Shown here piece by piece: positions 10,314-18,043 of a DNA stretch of 64,000 nucleotides. The first letter of the stretch is position 1. Each line of letters opens with the position of its first letter. The stretch is from positions 5,642,001 through 5,706,000 of the forward strand of contig NZ_AP022570.1 of NCBI RefSeq assembly GCF_010728325.1. Reading direction: 5' to 3'. The translations under genes and the position numbers were made by a program. Under the pieces are notes generated by a model. It ran no database searches, was not told where the DNA came from, and worked only from the letters and a program-made list of their open reading frames with translations. This DNA comes from Mycolicibacterium poriferae. GTDB lineage: Bacteria > Actinomycetota > Actinomycetes > Mycobacteriales > Mycobacteriaceae.

Positions 10314-10946
10314 ATGCCTGAATCTCCTTCCCCCACAGCGACCGCCGACGAATGGGACGAGCGTTACAGCTCGCTGGCCGACCAACTTCCCGACATGGCG
10401 CCGAGCGCGGCGTTGATCCGCGAGGTCGGCGACCTGGCCCCGGGCACCGCACTCGAGATCGGTTGCGGTCTGGGCGCGGATGCCGTCTGGCTGGCGAGCC
10501 GCGGGTGGCGGGTGACCGCGCTCGACGTCTCCCAGGTCGCCCTGGACCGCGCCACCCAGCGAAGCCGCGAGGCCGGGGTCGAAATCACGTGGCACTGTGG
10601 CCGCCTCGAGGATATGCCGTTGCCGCCCAACGGTTTCGATCTCGTCACCGCCCACTATCCGGCGCTGCGCCATTCGCCGGGACACGACGCCGAACGCGCC
10701 CTGCTGGCGGCGGTGGCCCCGGGCGGCACACTGCTGGTGGTGCATCACGCCGACGTCGACGTCGAGAAAGCCAAGTCCTACGGCTTCGACCCCGCGGATT
10801 ACCTCGGACACGACGACGTCGTCGAATCGCTCTCAGACGGGTGGGAAGTCAGCGTGGACCGCCGGCACCCTCGGGACGTACCCGCCGGACTCGAGGGACA
10901 GCACACCCACGACGACATCATCAGGGCACGCCGACTGACCCGCTAG
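10314..10946 (+). CDS. class I SAM-dependent methyltransferase
   Basis: The 210-residue protein has the Rossmann methyltransferase motif I, ALEIGCGLGADAVWLA, followed by the acidic motif II VTALDVSQVAL and a post-motif YPALRHSPG. It belongs to the small-molecule methyltransferase group (Methyltransf_25 type). The ATG at 10314 starts just before the conserved SPTATADEWDERY opening. Its stop overlaps the convergent lacI-family gene by 4 bp. The substrate is not predictable. Confidence 0.8.
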   Translation: MPESPSPTATADEWDERYSSLADQLPDMAPSAALIREVGDLAPGTALEIGCGLGADAVWLASRGWRVTALDVSQVALDRATQRSREAGVEITWHCGRLEDMPLPPNGFDLVTAHYPALRHSPGHDAERALLAAVAPGGTLLVVHHADVDVEKAKSYGFDPADYLGHDDVVESLSDGWEVSVDRRHPRDVPAGLEGQHTHDDIIRARRLTR

Positions 10947-12043
10947 GCCGGCGGACCGGAGGTCCGCCCCCGCATCACCTCGGTGTCGAGGACCTCGATC
11001 ACCGGCAATCCCGACCGAGGCGGGTCGTGCAGCAGTTCCCCTGCCCGGCGGCCCTTTTCGACACTGGGTTGCACGACCGTCGTCAGGCCCCGCTGCAGCG
11101 CCTCCGGCACACCGTCGAAACCCGTCACCGTCATCGAACCCGGCACGTAGACGCCGCGGGCCCGCAGGTGATCCATCGCCGAAAGCGCCAGCACGTCGGC
11201 GGTGCACATCAGCGCGGTGATGCGCGGATTGGCCGCCAGCGCGGCGTCGGCGCCGGCACCTCCGGATGAGGGCAGGTGTTCATAGCTTTCGACGACGGTC
11301 AGCGATGCCGGGTCCAAGCCCGCCGCCGTCATCGCGTCACGCACGCCCCGGATGCGCTCGCTCTGGACGTGGAAGTGCGGGCTACGCACCCGCTGCGGAT
11401 CAGCGATCGCGGGGGCCGGGCCGGCGTCCGGCCAGTCGCGGCCGAGCCGCATCGTCAACAGCCCGATCTCGCGGTGACCGAGCTCGAGCACATGCTCGGT
11501 GAGTTGGCGCATCGCTGCCCGGTCGTCGATGCACACCCGGGACACCCCGGGCACGTCGCGGGGCTGGTCGACCACCACCACCGGCAGATGACGCTCCAGG
11601 ATCGCCGGCAGGTAGGGGTCGTCGTCGGAGGCCGAGTAGACGACGAAACCGTCGACACCGGCGGCCAACACCGCGGCCGAGCCGTCGGAGACACTGCGGT
11701 CGGGCCCGACCGCCACCAGCAGCAGTCCCTGCCCCACCGCTTCGCACGACTCGGCCAACCCGGCGACGAAGTCGAGCGCGGCCGGATCCCGGAACGAATA
11801 GTTCAGCGGCTCGGTGATGACCAGCCCCACTGCGCCGGCCTTGCGTGTACGCAGCGAGCGTGCCACCGGGTCCGGACCGGGATAGCCGAGCGCCTTGGCG
11901 GTGGACAGCACGCGTTCGCGTAGTTCGGCCGACAGTTGGTCGGGCCGGTTGTAGGCGTTGGAGACGGTGGTCCGCGAGACCTTGAGCTCAGCCGCGAGTG
12001 AGGCCAGGGTCGCGCGGCGCCTCGGCGCTGGACTCCTGGACAT
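10943..12043 (-). CDS. LacI-family transcriptional regulator (Rv3575c-like)
   Basis: The 366-residue protein has a LacI helix-turn-helix at the N-terminus (TLASLAAELKVSRTTVSNAYNRP) and a periplasmic-binding-protein-like sensor ending in FDGVPEALQRGLTTV. It aligns over its length with my recollection of Rv3575c. The start ATG lies 56 bp inside the znuB-like gene, so it may be read from the zinc operon, but the regulator looks like part of the older kstR neighbourhood. The effector is unknown; LacI proteins usually bind sugars or purines. Confidence 0.9.
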   Translation of the reverse strand: MSRSPAPRRRATLASLAAELKVSRTTVSNAYNRPDQLSAELRERVLSTAKALGYPGPDPVARSLRTRKAGAVGLVITEPLNYSFRDPAALDFVAGLAESCEAVGQGLLLVAVGPDRSVSDGSAAVLAAGVDGFVVYSASDDDPYLPAILERHLPVVVVDQPRDVPGVSRVCIDDRAAMRQLTEHVLELGHREIGLLTMRLGRDWPDAGPAPAIADPQRVRSPHFHVQSERIRGVRDAMTAAGLDPASLTVVESYEHLPSSGGAGADAALAANPRITALMCTADVLALSAMDHLRARGVYVPGSMTVTGFDGVPEALQRGLTTVVQPSVEKGRRAGELLHDPPRSGLPVIEVLDTEVMRGRTSGPPA

Positions 12044-12944
12044 GCTCCCCGAGATTAGTGGACGCGCCGGGTTGCGCTGCGGAAGTCCGCTTCGGGCGCG
12101 GCACGCGAGCGCCCAGCCAGACCACCAGCCAGACCACCAGCCAGATGCCGCAGGCGATAGTGACCACCAGAAAGCTGGGCGGCAGATTGAACATCGCGGA
12201 CAGCGCGAGGCCCGCCCAGACGGAGAACACCCCGATGCCCGCCGATACCGCCATCGCGTACACGGGGCGCGCGGTGAAGATCAGAGCCGTCGCCGCGGGA
12301 GTGACGACGAGGGCGAACAGCAGCAGCGTGCCCACCGCCTGCACCGCCATGGTCACCGTGAAGGCCAGCAGCACCATGAACACCACCGACAGCCCGCGGA
12401 CCGGAACCCCCTTGGCCTCGGCCACCTGGCTGTTGACCGAGGTGAACAACAGCGGCCGGTAGATGAACGCCATACAGGCCGCCAAGACCAGCAACAGCCC
12501 GAGGAACCCCCCCAGCTGCTCGTTGGTGATGGCCAGCAGGTTGCCGAACAGCACGTTGGTCAGGGTGGACGAGTTGCGAGTGGCCAGCGAGTTGAAGAAC
12601 AGACCCAGCCCGGTGGCGAAGGCCAGCACGGTACCGGTCGCGACGTCACGATCGGAGGCACGTTTGCCCAGGGCGCCGATCGCCAGCGCACCCCCGACGC
12701 AGAACACCCCCAGCCCCAGCACCGCCGGCAGCCCGAGCAGCACCGCACCGGTGGCGCCGGGCAGCCCGATGTGGGCCAGCGCGTGCGCGGCGAACGAGGA
12801 GTTGCGCACCACGATGAAGTAACCGATCAGGCCCGCCGCGAGCGCGACGATCGTCCCGCCCAGCCAGGCGTTGCGCATGAACGACGAGCCCAGGATCTGC
12901 ACCCAGTTGTCCTGATAGCCCATCGCCACGAGGGACTGGGTCAT
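11988..12944 (-). CDS. ZnuB-like metal (zinc) ABC permease
   Basis: The 318-residue inner-membrane protein is an ABC-3 family permease with about eight to nine hydrophobic segments. It carries the coupling stretch SQVAEAKGVPVRG near residues 190-203. It should form the channel of a zinc importer with the ATPase and binding protein encoded immediately upstream. The C-terminal tail, past about residue 285, is polar and variable. Its ATG overlaps the last of three tiny ORFs formed by tandem 20-bp repeats after the ATPase gene. Zinc specificity is inferred from the partner protein and nearby Zur-like boxes. Confidence 0.88.
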   Translation of the reverse strand: MTQSLVAMGYQDNWVQILGSSFMRNAWLGGTIVALAAGLIGYFIVVRNSSFAAHALAHIGLPGATGAVLLGLPAVLGLGVFCVGGALAIGALGKRASDRDVATGTVLAFATGLGLFFNSLATRNSSTLTNVLFGNLLAITNEQLGGFLGLLLVLAACMAFIYRPLLFTSVNSQVAEAKGVPVRGLSVVFMVLLAFTVTMAVQAVGTLLLFALVVTPAATALIFTARPVYAMAVSAGIGVFSVWAGLALSAMFNLPPSFLVVTIACGIWLVVWLVVWLGARVPRPKRTSAAQPGASTNLGEHVQESSAEAPRDPGLTRG

Positions 12945-13010
12945 CGGTTGCTCCGCAAAGTCATCGGTTGCTCCGCAAAGTCATCGGTTGCTCCGCAAAG
13001 TCATCAGTCG
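12941..13010 (-). repeat. 20-bp tandem repeat making chained mini-ORFs
   Basis: The unit TCATCGGTTGCTCCGCAAAG is present three times without change (12941, 12961, 12981), and a diverged fourth copy includes the end of the ATPase gene. On the minus strand each unit carries GGAG, six bases and ATG. The frame reads MTLRSNR and stops at a TGA that overlaps the next ATG. Three such ORFs link the ATPase stop (TGATGA) to the permease start. This resembles the MIRU arrangement known in mycobacterial operons. Confidence 0.9.
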
Positions 13011-13786
13011 CTCCGCATGTACAGCTGCCCCTGCAGCGTATGCGCCACCTTGATCCGCGTGCCGTACATGTGGGTGAGCAGATCGGAGTCCACGACCTGG
13101 TCGATCGCCGCGTGGTGGGCGTGGCCGTCGAGCAGGTAGATCGCACTGTCGAGCACCGCCAGCAGGGGATTGAGATCGTGGGCGACCACCAGGATGGTCA
13201 CCGCCAGTTCCCGCTTGAGCCTGGCGAGCAGTTCGACGATCTCGTGCTGGGTACGAATGTCGAGCGAGGCCAGCGGTTCATCGAGGATGAGCATGCGGGG
13301 GTGAGCCACCAGGGCGCTGGCCAGCGCGATGCGTTGACGTTGCCCACCGGACAGCTCTGACAGCCGACGGTCGGCGAAGTCGGTGGCCTCGACCCACTTC
13401 AGGGCTTCGTCGACACGTCGGCGATCCTCCGCGCGGGGCCGCGCGAAGCCCCACCGTCGCCCCGTGAGCCCCAGCAACACGGCGTCCCTGGCCCGGATCG
13501 CCTCGGTGGCGTTGACGTCGTAGTGCTGAGGTACGTAGCCGATCTCGTCGTTACGCGCACCCGGGCGGGAGCCGTACACCTGCACCGTTCCGTGCGCGAC
13601 GGGAAGCAACCCGAGGATCACCTTTAGCAGCGTGGTCTTGCCGGAACCGTTGGAGCCGATGACGGCGACGAACTGACCGGCCTCGACCCGCAGCGTCGAA
13701 TCCGACCAGATCGTGCGCCCACCCCGCACAACGCTGACGTCGTCGAACGCCAGCGCCGGCACGGCTACCGGCTCATGCTGGGACAC
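13004..13786 (-). CDS. ZnuC-like metal ABC transporter ATPase
   Basis: The 260-residue ATPase has Walker A GSNGSGKTTLLK, a Q-loop (GYVPQHYDV), signature LSGGQRQR, Walker B LILDEPLASLD and a switch His in VVAHDLNP. It powers the zinc importer formed with the adjacent permease and binding protein. The frame runs further upstream, but the GTG at 13786, beginning SQHEPVAVPALAFDDV, is preferred. It overlaps the end of the binding-protein gene by 14 bp, as expected for a coupled operon. Confidence 0.9.
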   Translation of the reverse strand: MSQHEPVAVPALAFDDVSVVRGGRTIWSDSTLRVEAGQFVAVIGSNGSGKTTLLKVILGLLPVAHGTVQVYGSRPGARNDEIGYVPQHYDVNATEAIRARDAVLLGLTGRRWGFARPRAEDRRRVDEALKWVEATDFADRRLSELSGGQRQRIALASALVAHPRMLILDEPLASLDIRTQHEIVELLARLKRELAVTILVVAHDLNPLLAVLDSAIYLLDGHAHHAAIDQVVDSDLLTHMYGTRIKVAHTLQGQLYMRSD

Positions 13787-14798
13787 CGAGCGCCTCGGCC
13801 AGGGCGTCGAGCTGGCCGACCTGCCAGGTCTGGAAGGACTCGGTGTTCGGCGGAACCGTCTCGGTGACATCGACGACGGGGACTCCGGCCTGCTCGGCGG
13901 CCGCCCGGATCTGCTCGGGCACCGACCCCTCGGTCTGGGTGTTGTAGATCAACACGTCCACCCCGCGGTCGCCGAGCAGACGTAGGAAGGCGTCCAGGTC
14001 GGCCGGAGACGGCTCGGCCTCGTTGGCCGACGCTGCCTGGTAACCCTCCGGCGTGCGGTTCTGCATCCCCAGCGCGTTAGCCATGTCGTCGAATACGCTC
14101 TCGGTCGCGGCGTAGGTCCTGCCCTGCGCGCCGGACCTGATCGTGGCGATGGCGTCGTTGTAGGGCTTCATCACGTTCTCGAACTCGCCGTGCCGCTCGT
14201 CGAGGTAGTCGGCGGCATCGGGCGCCAGTTCCTTGAGGTGCGCTGTCACCGCTTCGGCCACCTCGTTCACGACCATCGGGTTGTACCAGACGTGCGGGTT
14301 GCCCTCACCGGCGTGGTCGTGGCCTTCTTCACCTTCATGGCTGTGCCCGGCTTCGCCCTCGTGGTCGTGGCCGGCTTCGCCCTCGTGTCCACTCAGTTCG
14401 ACGGCGTTGATCACCGGGGCGTCCGGGGCCGACGAGGCCGCCAGTTTCGCCGCCCACTCGTCATAGTGGCCGCCGTTGATGACGACGAGCTGCGCGCCGT
14501 CGAACATCGCGGCGTCCGCCGGCGTCGGCTCGAAATCGTGCGGGTCCACCGACGAACTCGCCACCACGGTGGTGACGTCCGCACATGCACCGCCCACCTG
14601 GGAAACGATGTCCCCCCACTGATCGACGCTGACGACGACGTCGACCGGGGTGGTCGGGCAGCCGCCCTCCGAGGGAGGCGGGGTGCCGGCTGAGGTGCTG
14701 GACCCCTCGTCGCTCCCGCAGGACGACAGGGCAAGGGGCAGGGCGAGCGCGAAGGAGGCTGTCAGCAGCCGCACGGTCGAAGATCGAACTGAGTTCAC
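13773..14798 (-). CDS. ZnuA-like zinc-binding lipoprotein
   Basis: This is the extracytoplasmic binding protein of the importer (SBP_bac_9/ZnuA family), 341 residues from the GTG at 14798. It has a lipoprotein signal with Cys27 in LSSC. Zinc-type ligands appear in SSSVDPHDFEP and in NPHVWYNP. Between them, at about residues 138-169, is a loop of repeated HEGEAGHDH units, which is characteristic of zinc rather than manganese binders. A perfect 7-bp inverted repeat starts three bases upstream of the GTG, and no Shine-Dalgarno is seen, so the mRNA may be leaderless. Confidence 0.92.
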   Translation of the reverse strand: MNSVRSSTVRLLTASFALALPLALSSCGSDEGSSTSAGTPPPSEGGCPTTPVDVVVSVDQWGDIVSQVGGACADVTTVVASSSVDPHDFEPTPADAAMFDGAQLVVINGGHYDEWAAKLAASSAPDAPVINAVELSGHEGEAGHDHEGEAGHSHEGEEGHDHAGEGNPHVWYNPMVVNEVAEAVTAHLKELAPDAADYLDERHGEFENVMKPYNDAIATIRSGAQGRTYAATESVFDDMANALGMQNRTPEGYQAASANEAEPSPADLDAFLRLLGDRGVDVLIYNTQTEGSVPEQIRAAAEQAGVPVVDVTETVPPNTESFQTWQVGQLDALAEALGVPA

Positions 14799-14800
14799 CC

Positions 14801-14819
14801 GGCAACGATAACCGTTGCC
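14801..14819. promoter_or_regulatory. inverted repeat before znuA, possible variant Zur site
   Basis: GGCAACG and CGTTGCC form perfect 7-bp arms around five bases. Read on the minus strand, TGGCAACGGTTATCGTTG matches the better Zur-like box at 30412 at about 14 of 18 positions. It directly precedes the znuA start. Confidence 0.5.
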
Positions 14820-14860
14820 AATTGGAAGCGCATACAACCGGTCGACTGGTGCGCACTAAA

Positions 14861-14878
14861 TGAAAATGATTATCATTA
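14861..14878. promoter_or_regulatory. Zur box, znuA / COG0523 divergent region
   Basis: TGAAAATGATTATCATTA is an AT-rich palindrome of the actinobacterial Zur type. It ends four bases before the COG0523 start and lies about 60 bp from znuA, so it could control both directions. Confidence 0.82.
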
Positions 14879-14882
14879 AGAT

Positions 14883-16031
14883 ATGGCTACCGAAGTGTCC
14901 CCGAAACTGCCCGTCACTGTGCTCTCCGGATTCCTGGGCACCGGCAAGACGACCCTGCTCAACCACATCCTGGCCAACCGCGAAGGCCGCCGTGTAGCCG
15001 TCATCGTCAACGACATGAGCGAGGTCAACATCGACGCCGCCTTGGTGGCCGGACAGGGCCACCTCGATCGCACCGAGGAGAAACTGGTCGAGCTCACCAA
15101 CGGGTGCATCTGCTGCACGCTGCGCGAGGACCTGATCGAAGCCGTCGGCGCGCTGGCGCGCCAGGGCAAGTTCGACCAGCTGGTCATCGAGTCCACCGGG
15201 ATCTCCGAACCGATGCCGGTGGCCGCGACGTTCAGCTGGGAGTTCGAGGACGGCTTCAGCCTCGGCCAGCTGGCCAAGCTCGACACCTTGGTGACCGTCG
15301 TCGACGCCTCGACGTTCCTCACCGAGATCGCCCGGGGCGAGGCACTGGCTGATCGTCAGATGACCGCCGGGGAAGGCGACGCCCGCAGTGTCGCCGACCT
15401 CCTCGTCGACCAGGTGGAGTTCGCCGACGTCATCCTGCTGAACAAGACCGACCTCGTGACCCCGGCCACGCTGGCGACCGTCGAAACGCTGGTGCGACGG
15501 TTGAATCCGACGGCCAAACTGATCCACACCGACCACGGCGTCGTCGATCTGTCCGAGGTGCTCGACACCGGGCTGTTCGACCCGATCCTGGCCGCGGAGG
15601 CTCCCGGCTGGGATGAAGAGATCGCTGACGGTCACACCCCGGAGACCGAGGAGTACGGCATCAGCTCCATGACGTTCCGGGCGGACCGGCCGTTCCACCC
15701 GAATCGCCTCGCCCGGGCGCTGGGCCAGATGACCCGCATCCTGCGCAGCAAGGGGTTCTGCTGGATCGCCAGCAGGCCGAACATCGCGGCCATCTGGTCG
15801 CAGGCTGGCCCCAATCTCGTGATCGAGCCCGCCCAGTACTGGTCGAGCACCGAGATCGCGCCGGGGCAGGAGATCGTGTTCATCGGGGTCAAGCTGGACC
15901 GGGATCGGGTGCAGGAGTTGCTCACCGGGGCCCTGCTGACCGACATGGAACTGTCAGCCGGAGAAGAGGCCTGGGTCAGCTTCGACGATCCGTTGCCGGC
16001 ATGGGGTGTGACACACAGTCACTCACACTGA
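14883..16031 (+). CDS. COG0523 GTPase, zinc metallochaperone (ZagA/YciC/ZNG1 type)
   Basis: The 382-residue G3E GTPase has the P-loop [14 protein letters not shown] at residues 15-28, the metal-binding CICCTLRED motif and the base-recognition motif LNKTD. The CobW C-terminal domain ends in the metal-binding tail THSHSH. Members controlled by Zur are thought to deliver zinc to key enzymes when zinc is scarce. The ATG lies four bases after a strong Zur-like box, so a leaderless or very short-leader mRNA is likely. It ends convergently, overlapping a DUF421 gene by 9 bp. Confidence 0.92.
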   Translation: MATEVSPKLPVTVLSGFLGTGKTTLLNHILANREGRRVAVIVNDMSEVNIDAALVAGQGHLDRTEEKLVELTNGCICCTLREDLIEAVGALARQGKFDQLVIESTGISEPMPVAATFSWEFEDGFSLGQLAKLDTLVTVVDASTFLTEIARGEALADRQMTAGEGDARSVADLLVDQVEFADVILLNKTDLVTPATLATVETLVRRLNPTAKLIHTDHGVVDLSEVLDTGLFDPILAAEAPGWDEEIADGHTPETEEYGISSMTFRADRPFHPNRLARALGQMTRILRSKGFCWIASRPNIAAIWSQAGPNLVIEPAQYWSSTEIAPGQEIVFIGVKLDRDRVQELLTGALLTDMELSAGEEAWVSFDDPLPAWGVTHSHSH

Positions 16032-16529
16032 CAGGCCACCGAGGGCCGAGCCGTCGCCGAGACGATCGGCGCTGATCACACTCAGTGAGCCGTCGGTCTC
16101 GAGCACCACCGCAGCGATGTCGGCCAGGCTCCCCGCACCGCTCGCCCGCACGGCCTGGCGGATCTCATCGGCACTGATGCGCTGCTCTCGCAGCCTCTCG
16201 CCGAGAATGACGCCCTCGTGCAGCAGCAGGGTCGGCCGGGCGGTGATCACCGCCCGGCCCAGGCGCAGACGCGACGAGATCATGGCCGCGACGAACTGCA
16301 GTACCGCCAGCAGGATCAGAGCCGTGACACCCTCGGCGTAGGACACGTCCGAGCTGAGCAGAATGGTGGCCAGCGTCGAACCGAACGCCACGGTGACGAC
16401 CAGATCGAAGGCGTTGAGCTTGGCCAGAGTCCGTTTGCCCGAGATCCGCAACAGGGCGACCAGTCCGACGTAGGCGGCGGTGCCGACGATCAGCACCCGA
16501 ACGATGTCAGACCAGTCGTCGAACCACAT
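16023..16529 (-). CDS. DUF421 (YetF-like) membrane protein
   Basis: The 168-residue protein has three hydrophobic segments (about residues 8-27, 40-60 and 65-85), then a soluble DUF421 domain with [12 protein letters not shown] and [25 protein letters not shown]. These are the signature of YetF/YcaP-like proteins, whose biochemical function is not firmly known. It is convergent with the COG0523 gene, and no Zur-like box was seen before it, so it may be a bystander in the zinc island. Confidence 0.8.
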   Translation of the reverse strand: MWFDDWSDIVRVLIVGTAAYVGLVALLRISGKRTLAKLNAFDLVVTVAFGSTLATILLSSDVSYAEGVTALILLAVLQFVAAMISSRLRLGRAVITARPTLLLHEGVILGERLREQRISADEIRQAVRASGAGSLADIAAVVLETDGSLSVISADRLGDGSALGGLSV

Positions 16530-16576
16530 GGTGCCAGCGGTTACCCAGCGGGCACCGGGTCAAACGGTGAACCTGG

Positions 16577-17434
16577 TCAGAGACCGAGCTTGAGCGAGGC
16601 TCCGGCGTCGACGAACAGCTGCTGGCCGGTCACGTACCGGGATTCGTCGGAGGCGAGGTAGACCACGGCGTGGGAGATGTCCGATGCGTCGATGTAGGGC
16701 ACGGGCATGGCCTGCATGAACGGGAAGGTGAGTTCGGCGTCTTCGCGGGTCGGCTCCGGCAGGTCGGGACGGAACGTCTTGTACATCGCCGAGTTGTGCA
16801 GCATGTCGGTGTCGACGTTGGTGGGGTGCACAGCGTTGATCCGGATCCGACTCGGCCCCAGCGTGAGTGCCAGCGACTTCGTGTAATCGCGAATCATCTT
16901 CTTCGCCAGCCCGTATCCGTCGCCGCCGGCTCCCTGCATGCCGCCCTGTCCGTTGATGCCGGTCTGCGGGACCAGTCCCGCCACCGATCCGGTCACGACG
17001 ATCGCACCGCCCGGCTTCAGGTGCGGCAGTGCTACGTGTACCGAGTTCACCACACCGACGAAATCGACATCGAACGCATCGACGAAGCCCTGGACGGGAA
17101 TGTCGTTGCCCAGCGGGCAGATACCCGCGTTGGCGACCACCACATCCAGGCCGCCCAGGTCGGCGACCGCGTCGTCGAGCACCCCCTTCAGACCCACCCG
17201 GTCACGGACGTCGACCTGGGCGGCAATCACGCGCCGGCCGGACTTCTCGACGAGCCTGGCGGTCTCATCGAGATCGGCGGCCGTCGCCAGCGGGTAGGAG
17301 TTCGTGTCGATGTCCTCGCCGATGTCGACGATGACGAGATCGGCCCCCTCGTCGGCCAAATGGACAGCATGGCTGCGGCCCTGGCCGCGCCCAGCCCCGG
17401 TGACGAAAGCGACCTTGCCAGTCATTCGACCCAC
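16577..17434 (-). CDS. mycofactocin-type SDR oxidoreductase
   Basis: The protein, about 285 residues, is a classical short-chain dehydrogenase. It has the cofactor motif TGAGRGQGRSHAVHLA, NAG (VVANAGICP), a Ser in VVTGSVAGLV and YxxxK in GYGLAKK. The GRGQGRSH form and the loop before the active-site Tyr resemble the mycofactocin-dependent subfamily (TIGR03971), which holds NAD(H) tightly. GAGGAGG lies six bases before the GTG at 17434; ATG at 17440 is the alternative. A Zur-like box lies about 20 bp upstream, which is unusual for a dehydrogenase. It may be a zinc-sparing alcohol dehydrogenase, but this is inference. Confidence 0.82.
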   Translation of the reverse strand: MGRMTGKVAFVTGAGRGQGRSHAVHLADEGADLVIVDIGEDIDTNSYPLATAADLDETARLVEKSGRRVIAAQVDVRDRVGLKGVLDDAVADLGGLDVVVANAGICPLGNDIPVQGFVDAFDVDFVGVVNSVHVALPHLKPGGAIVVTGSVAGLVPQTGINGQGGMQGAGGDGYGLAKKMIRDYTKSLALTLGPSRIRINAVHPTNVDTDMLHNSAMYKTFRPDLPEPTREDAELTFPFMQAMPVPYIDASDISHAVVYLASDESRYVTGQQLFVDAGASLKLGL

Positions 17435-17453
17435 GGACATCCTCCTCATTTAT

Positions 17454-17471
17454 TGAAAACGATTTTCGACA
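17454..17471. promoter_or_regulatory. Zur box before the SDR gene
   Basis: TGAAAACGATTTTCGACA is a near-symmetrical AT-rich palindrome of the Zur type. It lies about 20 bp before the SDR start and about 90 bp before the divergent cysteine-rich gene. Confidence 0.75.
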
Positions 17472-17508
17472 ACGACCATGCCGCACTGTAGCGTGAAGTG
17501 AGCACTGT

Positions 17509-17526
17509 TGGAAACCGTTACCAATA
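17509..17526. promoter_or_regulatory. possible second Zur-like site
   Basis: TGGAAACCGTTACCAATA matches the box at 32213 at about 14 of 18 positions and lies 35 bp before the cysteine-rich gene. It is weaker than the other boxes. Confidence 0.4.
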
Positions 17527-17561
17527 ACGGCCTGCTGCGGAGGCTACCGAGGAGACAACCG

Positions 17562-17966
17562 TTGGACGCGAGGCGACGACACACCGACAACCCGTTCACC
17601 GTGGCCGTCTGCACGGCCTGCGGCACCGACGTCACGGCGATGGTGATGCCGAAGCTGCGGCAGGTGGTGCGCAACTGCCCGCACGGAGTGTTGGTCGTGA
17701 CCAATTGCTTGCTGGGCACCTTCGCCTGCGGCGGGAAGACCTCGGCAGGGCCGGGCAATTCGGGTCGGGAGGTGATGCTGGTGCTGCAGCCCTGCACGAG
17801 GGACCGGGCCCCCGTGTCGTCCATGCAGTGGATCGGTCCGGTGCGTGACGAAGTCGATGCCGACGCGGTGTGCCAATGGATCGCTTCCGGCGAGTGGGAT
17901 CCGGGCGATCTCCCGACGAACCTGCGCGCCGAATTGCACATGGCCAGACTGAGCCGATCGAACTGA
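17562..17966 (+). CDS. cysteine-rich, ferredoxin-like small protein
   Basis: This 134-residue protein begins at a TTG that follows a CGAGGAG Shine-Dalgarno. The frame is open a further 18 codons but without a better site. Cys residues at 17, 20, 39, 49, 56, 78 and 104, in contexts VCTACG, NCPHG, TNCLLG and FACGG, suggest a metal or [2Fe-2S] site in a thioredoxin-like fold. It is divergent from the SDR gene, with Zur-like boxes between them. A role as redox partner of the SDR, or as a metal carrier, is speculative. The stop lies inside an 18-bp tandem repeat. Confidence 0.6.
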   Translation: MDARRRHTDNPFTVAVCTACGTDVTAMVMPKLRQVVRNCPHGVLVVTNCLLGTFACGGKTSAGPGNSGREVMLVLQPCTRDRAPVSSMQWIGPVRDEVDADAVCQWIASGEWDPGDLPTNLRAELHMARLSRSN

Positions 17967-18010
17967 GTGAGCCGATCGAACTGACTGAGCCGATCGAACT
18001 GAGTGAGCCG
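17950..18010. repeat. 18-bp tandem repeat at a gene end
   Basis: TGAGCCGATCGAACTGAG occurs three times in a row (17950, 17968, 17986) with one base change, followed by a partial copy. The first copy contains the stop codon of the cysteine-rich gene, and since the unit is six codons long the later copies repeat that stop in frame. Confidence 0.9.
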
Positions 18011-18043
18011 CCTCAGCCCGTAGGGGCTGTACGCGTTGAGGAG

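Noticed and set aside
11958..13139. 393-codon plus-strand ORF opposite znuB and znuC
   Set aside because: It is low-complexity Gln/His/Arg sequence typical of an antisense frame. The minus strand has clear ABC-transporter motifs.
13713..14693. Plus-strand ORFs opposite the ZnuA-like gene
   Set aside because: They mirror the His-rich repeats of the binding protein and have no start signal or family match.
17940..18010. CRISPR array
   Set aside because: The repeats are directly adjacent with no unique spacers. The same is true of 12941-13010 and 47935-48004.
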